Below are positions 7,073 to 14,045 of a stretch of DNA of 18,156 bases, piece by piece. Both the position numbers and the translations under genes were made by a program. The notes under the pieces were generated by a model. It was given only the letters and a program-made list of their open reading frames with translations. It ran no database searches and had not been told where the DNA came from. This DNA comes from Lachnoclostridium sp. UBA1781 (lineage in GTDB: Bacteria; Bacillota; Clostridia; Lachnospirales; Lachnospiraceae), in the NCBI GenBank assembly GCA_002315495.1, contig DCGJ01000161.1:5198-23353 (forward strand), read 5' to 3'. The stretch's first letter is position 1. Each line of letters opens with the position of its first letter.

Positions 7073-8581
7073 ATGCGTAATAAGAAAATTCTAGTTGGTA
7101 TGCTTACTTCAATGATGGCAATGAGTATGATGGTTATGCCTGCTATGGCTTCAGTTAATGAGTATGGCGAGCAGACTGAGGATACTCAGAATGCAATTAT
7201 CCCAGATGGCTTTGCTCTCTCTTATGACGAGGGTAACTGGTTCCAGCCTTACAATTCAGCTTACAATAATGTTAAGTGCCCTGTAGTTGCTTACTACAAT
7301 ACCGAAATCAACTCTGATATTGATTCAGTAGTAAAATTTGGTTTTGATGTTACTAGCGAGGATGCTGGTGAGGTTACAGGTGATTACGAGTACTATACTT
7401 TTAAGAACCTTGGTGAGGTTAGTGGTGAGAGACAGGCTATGAGAGCTGTCAATACTTCTATCGAGAAGTGGGGTAAGACAGTAGACTTCTATGCTCTTAA
7501 TAGAGATTACTATTGGGCTATTGCAGCAGAGCATGCAGATGGTACTTACACTTTCTCAAAGCTCGATGCCGAGAATCCTATTTGGGAGAATAAGGATAAT
7601 ACACCTAAGGAATCTTGCTACATTCTATGGGTAGCTAAGGCAGGTATTGCTAAGTGGGAAGATTATGATTGGGAAAATGGTAGTTTTGCAATCGATATGC
7701 CTACTTTCGAGAAGCATATCTACACTATCGAGGACAATAGAGTATATACAGTGAGACCACCTAGAGAAGTAATGCCTACTGAAACAGTAGTTGGTTTACT
7801 TAAGCCTTATTTCAGCTATACTTTTGATGATGAGTACAAGCTCACAGTTGATTTCAAGGGACTTAATGAAGGTGCTTGGGAGACTAAGAGATATACAAAT
7901 ACTCAGCAGGCAGCAGCTCTTGGACAGATTAAGATTAAGCTTGTAACAGCTGATGGTGATGTTATGGCAGAAATGTGGGCAATTGACCCAGGTACTGGCG
8001 AAGGTCAGCAGGAGAGTGCTTTCTTCTATTATAACTCTGCAGACTATGTTACAACTGTAAATGCAGATGGTACAGGAACATATACTTGTACTAAGGATAA
8101 GGATATCTACGGTGAAATTGCTGAAGATGGTAGTTTCAGTAATATGAGTTGGAAGTATGAACATCTCTTATTTAATGATTTCTCTAAGGCAGAACTTGAT
8201 GTTGTAATTTGTACAGCAGATGTAGAGTTCTCTATTGGTAAAATTCAGAATAAGGAAAACGAGGAGTATGGTCTTTCAGACGAGGATGAGCCTATTCCAG
8301 AGATTACATCTCCAGCTGAGATGGACCCAGAAACAGGTAGTATCGATTTAGGTGAGGACGACCCTGTAGTTCCAGAAGTTGATACACCTGAGACAGACCC
8401 AATGAAGGGTGTTACAACTGAGGCAGACGAGGATGCAAAGGTTGGTGGAGATGAAGATTTCCGTCAGGATGAGCTTCCAAGAACTGGACTTCCAGTAGTA
8501 CCTATTGTGTTGGGTAGTGTATTTGTAACAGGAGGAGCCGCAGCAGGTGCTGTGACAATAATTAAGAAAAGGAGAAAGTAA
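7073..8581 (+). CDS. LPRTG sortase-anchored surface protein
   Basis: A 502-residue cell-wall protein. It has a signal peptide with likely cleavage after A26 (MPAMA). A long extracellular part follows, rich in Tyr, Trp, Asp and Glu (about 27-400), then an acidic, proline-containing wall-spanning stretch (about 405-466). It ends in a complete sorting signal: LPRTG (468-472), a hydrophobic segment and the basic tail KKRRK. A sortase, not in this window, would cut between T and G and attach it to peptidoglycan. The ribosome binding site AAGGAGG lies 10 bases before the start. The gene follows the lipoprotein gene by 15 bp and is directly followed by the next gene. I recognise no enzymatic or binding domain. 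Adhesion or mating-aggregate formation would be guesses. Confidence 0.87.
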   Translation: MRNKKILVGMLTSMMAMSMMVMPAMASVNEYGEQTEDTQNAIIPDGFALSYDEGNWFQPYNSAYNNVKCPVVAYYNTEINSDIDSVVKFGFDVTSEDAGEVTGDYEYYTFKNLGEVSGERQAMRAVNTSIEKWGKTVDFYALNRDYYWAIAAEHADGTYTFSKLDAENPIWENKDNTPKESCYILWVAKAGIAKWEDYDWENGSFAIDMPTFEKHIYTIEDNRVYTVRPPREVMPTETVVGLLKPYFSYTFDDEYKLTVDFKGLNEGAWETKRYTNTQQAAALGQIKIKLVTADGDVMAEMWAIDPGTGEGQQESAFFYYNSADYVTTVNADGTGTYTCTKDKDIYGEIAEDGSFSNMSWKYEHLLFNDFSKAELDVVICTADVEFSIGKIQNKENEEYGLSDEDEPIPEITSPAEMDPETGSIDLGEDDPVVPEVDTPETDPMKGVTTEADEDAKVGGDEDFRQDELPRTGLPVVPIVLGSVFVTGGAAAGAVTIIKKRRK

Positions 8582-10345
8582 ATGAAAGCAAGATTAAGAT
8601 ATGCAGTGTCATTTCTCGCCTTGTGTATCTGTATGCTGTTCAGTACTACAACTGCTTTTGCATTTGATAAGGGAACGGGTAACGAAAATACATCAGTTTC
8701 AGGTGTTGGTCAGCCACATTGGACTGATGTAAGTTACAATATTATCCTTATCAAGGATAGTAGTGCAGCATCTTCTTATGAGAAGTTCACACACTTGGTT
8801 GGTGGTGACAGAGTTGTTAAAGACGATTACTTCAAAGCTTTGAGTAATGCAGTAGTTAAGCCAGGTCAAGGTGCCATAGGTGTACATGTCAGTACTAATG
8901 ATAATAATTACAGTAATTATGGTAAAGTTAGGCATGTTTCGCTTACAGATGCAGCTAGTACCTTTCACACCCGTATTGGTGGTTTAGGTTCGGTAACAGT
9001 TGGTGGTAAGACCTATAATTTAAAGGGTGCGAATCTTGATGGTTTTGATATCTATAGAGTAGACAGTATGGCAGGTGTTAAGGATAAGTGGAATAACTAC
9101 TTATCTCCAGCTATGCAGACATCTACGGGTAGAGCAGCAGTACTTAACTGGTTTCAGGATATGTCAGGACTTAAGCCATCTGATTATGGTTTCAGTTCAA
9201 CAGCTACAGACTGGTGGGTAATTATCGTTCCAAGTATTGAGTGGAAAGATGATGATAAGGGTGGTATTAGATATACATCAATGGGTATGGTAACCTTTGA
9301 TAAAGTTTCTCGTACTGAGTCAGGTCAAGCATCTAATTACCAAAGCAATTACATGGGTAGTAAGTTAGCTATTGGTCAGGCACACAATGTGTATGCAGGT
9401 ACTGAGGTTAGAGGTGGTACACTTAGTTATATGTCATCACAGGCATATTCAACTGCTATTAATGAGTTACAAGGTGCTACATCTTCACAGCAGGTTTATT
9501 ATAAACCGTTTACAGCCCATTTTGGCTTAGATAGTAAGACACAGATTTATGCAAATTTGAAAAGTATTCCAGGTAAGACATCGGGTACTTACTATGTTTA
9601 CCCATATCAAGGATTAGGTTATGCAGTATACGGACCTAATCAGCCAGTTGTTTTGAAGAAGTCAATTACAATGGGCGAGACAGCCCTTACATTCTTTGAT
9701 ACAGAAATCAAAGCAGATGGTACAGTTACAACAACACCTCAGTCAGGTGTATATTATAATATTGGTGTCGGAAGTGCACATCAGGCGTTAAGTAGTTCTA
9801 ATGCTCGTTGGATTGGTGATACGATGGGGCATGGTAGTAAAATAGATGTTACAACTGATACTTATTTTCTTATGGGTGCTACTACCTGTGAGGTAATACC
9901 TAGTCAGAGTAACATTAATGGTATTCTTGCAGCTTGGAGAGGTGAGACTAGAGGTCGTATGCCTAATTACACCACTACTAAGAATGGTGTAACAAATGGT
10001 TTAGGTAATGTACTTAAGGTAACTTATGGTATCGATAATCTTAAGGCAGATAGTTGGGCAACAGTAGCTGATTATGCAGACTATCTCTTGGAAGAGAGTA
10101 AGAATGCTAATAGTCCTTTAGCTAAAGCTATAAAGAATGATTCAGACCTTTACTATGTTTTAAGTTATATTTCACCAGAGTTTGAAAAGGGTACTGTTCC
10201 ACCTTGTTCGCATAAGATAGAAGATTCTACATACAATACTGTTAAGACTCTTAAGGATAGTGAAGGTAATCTTTACTATATGAGGTACGCTAGACTTATC
10301 AATGAAAGTATGGATGGGTCCTTTGGTAACATAGGTTCCTCCTGA
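8582..10345 (+). CDS. Large secreted protein of the island, probably truncated at its C-terminus
   Basis: A 587-residue exported protein that I do not recognise. It has a signal peptide with likely cleavage after AFA (A27). The mature part is rich in Gly, Ser, Thr and Tyr with little charge clustering, as in extracellular beta-rich proteins. No wall-anchor motif, transmembrane segment or catalytic motif is visible. The start codon directly abuts the stop of the LPRTG gene (TAAATG), and AAAAGGAGAAAG supplies the ribosome binding site. The last ten codons (GGG TCC TTT GGT AAC ATA GGT TCC TCC TGA) use GGG and TCC, which are rare in the rest of the gene, and are the antisense of the DUF4250 start region. 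The original gene was therefore probably longer, and the present stop is supplied by host DNA. Confidence 0.8.
   Translation: MKARLRYAVSFLALCICMLFSTTTAFAFDKGTGNENTSVSGVGQPHWTDVSYNIILIKDSSAASSYEKFTHLVGGDRVVKDDYFKALSNAVVKPGQGAIGVHVSTNDNNYSNYGKVRHVSLTDAASTFHTRIGGLGSVTVGGKTYNLKGANLDGFDIYRVDSMAGVKDKWNNYLSPAMQTSTGRAAVLNWFQDMSGLKPSDYGFSSTATDWWVIIVPSIEWKDDDKGGIRYTSMGMVTFDKVSRTESGQASNYQSNYMGSKLAIGQAHNVYAGTEVRGGTLSYMSSQAYSTAINELQGATSSQQVYYKPFTAHFGLDSKTQIYANLKSIPGKTSGTYYVYPYQGLGYAVYGPNQPVVLKKSITMGETALTFFDTEIKADGTVTTTPQSGVYYNIGVGSAHQALSSSNARWIGDTMGHGSKIDVTTDTYFLMGATTCEVIPSQSNINGILAAWRGETRGRMPNYTTTKNGVTNGLGNVLKVTYGIDNLKADSWATVADYADYLLEESKNANSPLAKAIKNDSDLYYVLSYISPEFEKGTVPPCSHKIEDSTYNTVKTLKDSEGNLYYMRYARLINESMDGSFGNIGSS
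10315..10332 (-). pseudogene. DUF4250 protein, N-terminal fragment (first six codons)
   Basis: The minus strand reads ATG TTA CCA AAG GAC CCA, giving MLPKDP, the conserved start of DUF4250 proteins. AGGAGG lies five bases upstream (10343-10338), and a good promoter lies further up. The frame continues as SILS before leaving the family pattern, so the host part may reach 10303. Together with 3222-3365 it rebuilds the whole gene. It is embedded in antisense orientation in the 3' end of the secreted-protein gene. Confidence 0.78.
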
Positions 10346-10365
10346 TGATAAAAGTTCGTAGTAGC

Positions 10366-10394
10366 AATATAGCATATTTCATGAGGGATGGCAA
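10366..10394 (-). promoter_or_regulatory. Orphaned DUF4250 promoter, divergent from rarA
   Basis: On the minus strand TTGCCA (10394-10389) and TATATT (10371-10366) are exactly 17 bp apart, with TG one base before the -10 (extended -10). The -35 ends only four bases before the rarA start codon. The promoter originally served DUF4250 and probably yigZ. It now fires into the island and would make an antisense transcript to the secreted-protein gene. Confidence 0.72.
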
Positions 10395-10397
10395 ACC

Positions 10398-11720
10398 ATG
10401 GATTTATTTGATTATATGAAAGAGAAGAAGGGGGAAGCGGATGCGCCGTTAGCGTCCCGTATGCGCCCGCGTCGATTAGAGGACGTGGTGGGACAGCAGC
10501 ATATCATAGGAAAAGACAAGCTTCTGTACCGTGCCATTCAGGCAGATCAGATTCGCTCCGTCATATTCTACGGACCTCCGGGTACCGGAAAGACGACGCT
10601 TGCAAAAGTCATTGCCGAGACAACCAGTGCCGAATTTCGACAGATCAATGCGACTTCTGCCGGGAAAAAGGACATGCAGGATGTCATTGAGGAAGCCGAG
10701 CAGACACTGGCCATGACCGGTTCCCGCACCATTTTGTTCATCGACGAGATTCATCGTTTTAATAAGTCGCAGCAGGATTATCTGTTGCCGTTCGTGGAGA
10801 ATGGGACCGTCATTTTGATCGGTGCTACCACGGAGAATCCTTACTTTGAGGTAAACGGGGCTTTGATTTCCCGCTCCGTTATTTTTGAGCTGAAGCCGCT
10901 TTCACAGGAGGACGTTAAGAATCTTTTGAAGCGTGCCGCATCGGATACGGTACACGGTCTTGGCAATTACCGGACCGAAATCAGCGAGGAGGCCTTCGAC
11001 TTTATTGCGGATGTGGCAAACGGCGATGCGCGTCAGGCGTTAAATGCGCTCGAGCTCGGAGTTCTTACAACTACTCCGGATGCGCGAGGCATCATTTGCA
11101 TTGACCGCGAGGTGGCCTCGGAATGCATTCAGAAGCGGGTGATTCGCTACGATAAGACCGGGGACAACCATTACGATACGATTTCCGCATTTATTAAGAG
11201 TATGCGGGGCTCTGACCCGGATGCCGCTATTTATTATCTGGCACGTATGTTATATGCCGGCGAGGAGGTTACCTTCATCGCGCGTCGTATGATGATTTGT
11301 GCGGCCGAGGATGTTGGAAATGCGGACCCGCAGGCACTGCAGGTGGCCGTCAGTGCATCCCTTGCCGTCGAGCGCGTGGGTATGCCGGAGGCGCAGATTA
11401 TTCTGTCACAGGCCGCAGCTTACATCGCCTGTGCGCCGAAGTCCAATGCGGCCGTGGATGCCATTTATGACGCGATGCGAGAGGTCGAGAGTGAGCGAAC
11501 CCCGAGGGTGCCGCCGCATTTGCAGGATGCACATTATGGCGGAGCCGCAAAGCTTGGTCGTGGGGAGGGCTACGAGTATGCCCATCTTTATCCGAACCAT
11601 TTCTCGAAGCAGAATTATCTGCCGGACGATTTGGTCGGTCGCAAATTTTACAACATGGGCGACCTTGGATACGAGAAGAAGATGAAGGACTGGATGGAAT
11701 ATATCCGAAAGGAAGAGTAG
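10398..11720 (+). CDS. rarA: Replication-associated recombination protein A (RarA/MgsA), AAA+ ATPase
   Basis: Clamp-loader-like AAA+ ATPase that acts at stalled replication forks. At 440 residues it has the usual family length. The N-terminal motif ASRMRPRRLEDVVGQQHIIG (19-38) is typical. Walker A GPPGTGKTT (59-67), Walker B ILFIDEIH (112-119) and the sensor region GATTENPYFEVNGALISR follow. The C-terminal tetramerisation part has the expected LARMLYAGEEVTFIARR and CAAEDVGNADPQAL stretches and ends near HLYPNHFSKQNYLPDDL. A GGGATGG stretch lies about six bases before the start codon. I could not find a convincing promoter of its own, and the space upstream is occupied by the divergent DUF4250 promoter and the island edge. 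The insertion may therefore have changed its expression. Confidence 0.96.
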   Translation: MDLFDYMKEKKGEADAPLASRMRPRRLEDVVGQQHIIGKDKLLYRAIQADQIRSVIFYGPPGTGKTTLAKVIAETTSAEFRQINATSAGKKDMQDVIEEAEQTLAMTGSRTILFIDEIHRFNKSQQDYLLPFVENGTVILIGATTENPYFEVNGALISRSVIFELKPLSQEDVKNLLKRAASDTVHGLGNYRTEISEEAFDFIADVANGDARQALNALELGVLTTTPDARGIICIDREVASECIQKRVIRYDKTGDNHYDTISAFIKSMRGSDPDAAIYYLARMLYAGEEVTFIARRMMICAAEDVGNADPQALQVAVSASLAVERVGMPEAQIILSQAAAYIACAPKSNAAVDAIYDAMREVESERTPRVPPHLQDAHYGGAAKLGRGEGYEYAHLYPNHFSKQNYLPDDLVGRKFYNMGDLGYEKKMKDWMEYIRKEE

Positions 11721-11730
11721 GAGGAAACAA

Positions 11731-11988
11731 ATGAAGCATAGATTTTCGCAGGTTGTGGCAATTATTACACTGGCCCTTGTGCTTGCGGCGCTTGGGTGTA
11801 CCATCGCAGGTGCGGTGATGAGCGGTGAGCTCGGGAAGTCGTTTTTGCTTACCGGTGTGTTCGGCTTTGTGGCCGTGCCGATTCTGGGCTGGTTTATGAT
11901 TCGCATCTACGAGCGCGTGCATCGGGATGAGGATGTGAATGAGGAGCTTTTGAAGAAGGCAAAGAGCGAGTCGGAAGCAGAGAAGTAG
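11731..11988 (+). CDS. Small two-helix membrane protein
   Basis: An 85-residue protein with two predicted membrane helices (about 7-31 and 38-58) and a charged cytoplasmic tail rich in Glu and Lys. AGGAGG overlaps the rarA stop codon and lies six bases before the ATG, so the gene is almost certainly co-transcribed with rarA. The antisense frames over it are longer but have no ribosome binding site. I recognise no family. Function unknown. Confidence 0.8.
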   Translation: MKHRFSQVVAIITLALVLAALGCTIAGAVMSGELGKSFLLTGVFGFVAVPILGWFMIRIYERVHRDEDVNEELLKKAKSESEAEK

Positions 11989-12051
11989 ACGACGAATAAC
12001 GAAACTTAGGAAAATGCGCCTTTGGGCGTTTAGAAGAAAGGAATGAAAAAG

Positions 12052-12558
12052 ATGAGTTTATTAACCGATTGGAGAGAAACAGCGTATAACGAGCAGATGG
12101 ACCAGCAGAAGATGCAGATGTTTTGGATGGCATACTTTGCTGAGGAGAAGGCAGTATATGAGCAGTTACTTGCAGAGCCGGATGTTGAGGTTTGCGGCAC
12201 CGTAAAGGAACTGGCTGAGAAGTATGACATGACGGTTTCTCATTTTACCGGATTTTTGGATGGCATCAACGACAGCCTGATTACCCCGAACCCAATTGAG
12301 GAGATGGGCGAGGATACCGTGGTTAGCCTGGCATTTGACAAGGAAAAACTGTACTACAATATGTGTGAGGCAAAGGCAGACTGGTTGTACCAGCTTCCGC
12401 AGTGGGACAATATTCTTACCGCTGAGAGAAGAAAAGAAATCTTCCTTACTCAGAGAAAGTCCAATACCGTTGTGGCCGAGAAGAAGATTGGCCGTAACGA
12501 TCCGTGTCCTTGCGGAAGCGGCAAGAAGTACAAATTCTGCTGTGGTAAGAACAAGTAA
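12052..12558 (+). CDS. SEC-C zinc-motif protein
   Basis: A 168-residue cytoplasmic protein ending in a complete SEC-C motif, GRNDPCPCGSGKKYKFCCG (147-165), with zinc ligands C152, C154, C163 and C164 (or C164 with a neighbour). The motif is found at the SecA C-terminus and in many small proteins, where it binds zinc and mediates protein contacts. The rest is mostly helical and acidic and is found in clostridial SEC-C proteins of unknown role. I chose the start at 12052 because AAAGGA ends nine bases upstream. The in-frame ATG at 12043 abuts that site with no spacing. It continues the rarA-side gene run, 63 bp after the small membrane protein. Confidence 0.88.
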   Translation: MSLLTDWRETAYNEQMDQQKMQMFWMAYFAEEKAVYEQLLAEPDVEVCGTVKELAEKYDMTVSHFTGFLDGINDSLITPNPIEEMGEDTVVSLAFDKEKLYYNMCEAKADWLYQLPQWDNILTAERRKEIFLTQRKSNTVVAEKKIGRNDPCPCGSGKKYKFCCGKNK

Positions 12559-12625
12559 AGTGATTCTACCCTGAGCAGCAATAGAAGTAAGTAATCGATT
12601 TGGAGCAATCCGAAGAAAGGAAATC

Positions 12626-14020
12626 ATGGCACAGAAATCTCGTTACGGTACAAATGTGGGAGTACGGAGAAAAAGTGGCACAAAGCGTGCAAGAAGGAAG
12701 AAGAACCTGATTATGGCAGTATTCTCCCTTTGTTTTTGCGTGCTTTTAGGAGCCGGCTGTTACGCACTTACCCATCAGAAGATGCCGGCGGCGTACGTGG
12801 AGGGGGTGTCCCCGACACCAACGCAGGAGATTACCCAGATGGACATTTCTTCGGTTCTTGCGTCTCCGAATCATCTGTATACCGGTGGCTATACGCAGAA
12901 TCTGACGGAAGACGATATCTGGATGGAGGATTTCGACGATACCCGCGAACCGACGGATATCAAGGGCGTCTATCTGACCTCTGATGTCATTAACAAAAAT
13001 CTTGACGGCATCTTAGAGCTTTTGGATACCACCGAGCTAAATGCGGTTGTTATCGATATTAAGAACGATGACGGTTTTATTACCGTTGCCAACGATTCCG
13101 AGTATCTTGCGGGAATCGATAACCAGTACATTTTGCTCTATAACGTAAAGTCTCTTGTGGAAAAGTTTCATGAGCATGGCGTGTATTGTATCGCCCGTAT
13201 CGTATGCTTTCGAGATATCCGAACCGTTCGTGCGAAGAATGAATTCGGCGTGAAGATGAAGGACGGAAGCCTGATGAAGGATAACAGCGGTTATACCTGG
13301 ATGGACCCGACCAAACCGGAGGTTTGGGAGTATCTGACCGAGGTTGGCCGTGTGGCAGCGGACATCGGTTTTGATGAAGTTAACTTCGACTACTGCCGTT
13401 TCTCAACCGACAGTAAGATTAAGGAAGCAGACTTCGGCGTGGAACTCACAACCGAGGTAAAGCAGGATGCGATTGCAGGCTTCGTAAAGTATGCCTGTGA
13501 GAACCTGAAACCACTTGGGGTCTTCGTATCTGTCGACGTATTCGGTGTCGTTTTAAGCTCCACCATTGACGCGGCAGCCGTAGGTCAGGACTATGCGCGA
13601 ATGTGTAAGTACCTGGATTATATCTGTCCGATGGTCTATCCGTCTCACTACGGAAACGGTTATTATAATTTAGCTGTGCCTGACGCAGCTCCATATGGTT
13701 TGATTTATAACGCGATGTTAGACTCGAAGCGTCTTCTCCAGGAAAATGTGCTGAAGGGCCGTTGTGCGGAGGTTCGTCCGTGGTTGCAGGCATTTACCGC
13801 ATCCTGGGTTAAGGGACACATCGATTATACCGGGTTGGAGGTTCGTCTTCAGATTCAGGCGACCTATGATGCCGGCTACGAACATGGATGGCTTCTATGG
13901 AACGCAGGCGGAAACTACGCGAACTATAAGAGCGGTATCCTGGGACAGGAATACGAGAGTGCACTTGGTGCAAATTCACCGGTGACGGTGGAGGTGCCGG
14001 AGGACCAGAAGAAGAGATAG
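12626..14020 (+). CDS. Membrane-anchored glycoside-hydrolase-like protein (DUF4015)
   Basis: A 464-residue protein. A very basic N-terminus (about 1-27) and one hydrophobic segment (about 28-48) suggest a signal anchor with the rest outside the cell. After a Thr/Pro-containing linker comes a TIM-barrel-like domain of the DUF4015 putative glycoside hydrolase family (about 111-450). It begins IKGVYLTSDVIN and includes LNAVVIDIKNDDG, CIARIVCFRD, GYTWMDPTKPEVWEY, GFDEVNFDYCRF (acidic barrel residues D250, E251 and D255), DYICPMVYPSHY and GWLLWNAGGNY. The substrate is unknown, and a cell-wall or surface polysaccharide is plausible. The ribosome binding site AAAGGA is five bases upstream. It is the fourth gene of the run from rarA. 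Confidence 0.87.
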   Translation: MAQKSRYGTNVGVRRKSGTKRARRKKNLIMAVFSLCFCVLLGAGCYALTHQKMPAAYVEGVSPTPTQEITQMDISSVLASPNHLYTGGYTQNLTEDDIWMEDFDDTREPTDIKGVYLTSDVINKNLDGILELLDTTELNAVVIDIKNDDGFITVANDSEYLAGIDNQYILLYNVKSLVEKFHEHGVYCIARIVCFRDIRTVRAKNEFGVKMKDGSLMKDNSGYTWMDPTKPEVWEYLTEVGRVAADIGFDEVNFDYCRFSTDSKIKEADFGVELTTEVKQDAIAGFVKYACENLKPLGVFVSVDVFGVVLSSTIDAAAVGQDYARMCKYLDYICPMVYPSHYGNGYYNLAVPDAAPYGLIYNAMLDSKRLLQENVLKGRCAEVRPWLQAFTASWVKGHIDYTGLEVRLQIQATYDAGYEHGWLLWNAGGNYANYKSGILGQEYESALGANSPVTVEVPEDQKKR

Positions 14021-14045
14021 TGTTTTCATAAAGAATGGGGGATTT

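Larger units (their letters stand above)
3366..10314. mobile_element. Foreign island inserted into the DUF4250 gene (ends approximate)
   Basis: The two halves of one small gene flank this stretch on the same strand and in the right order. That is direct evidence that the stretch is an insertion. Apart from the IS, the genes inside are AT-richer and favour GGT, AGT, ACT and TTA/CTT-type codons. The flanking rarA, yigZ and PBP genes use many GGC, CCG, ACC and GCG codons. Each edge is known to about 15 bp: the left host sequence ends at codon 11 of DUF4250 (AGT at 3365-3363), and the right host sequence ends between codons 6 and 10. I found no clear direct repeat at the edges. There is no integrase, resolvase, relaxase or secretion-system gene, so the island is a fragment or a passively moved element. 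Confidence 0.75.

Noticed and set aside
3366..10314. Assembly chimera as the explanation of the island
   Set aside because: Both parts of one gene flank it on the same strand with little or no loss, which a random join would not give. Read coverage across both edges would settle it.
3340..10345. Direct repeats (att sites) at the island edges
   Set aside because: I compared both edges and found only 3-4 base matches that do not keep the DUF4250 reading frame, so no core is claimed.
4878..10345. Known defence or CRISPR-type system
   Set aside because: There are no repeats of CRISPR type, no restriction-methylation pair and no recognised defence partner genes. HNH and ParB-like domains alone are not enough.
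10172..10375. Minus-strand open frame of 67 codons at the right island edge
   Set aside because: It runs in another frame over the DUF4250 promoter and start. The meaningful signal is the ATG at 10332 with its AGGAGG.
11398..11922. Minus-strand open frames up to 174 codons
   Set aside because: They lie antisense to rarA and the small membrane protein gene, with low-complexity, basic translations typical of shadow frames.
12011..12030. Hairpin CGCC/GGCG before the SEC-C gene as a terminator
   Set aside because: The stem is only four to five pairs and the T run is short, and the genes on both sides appear to be one run.
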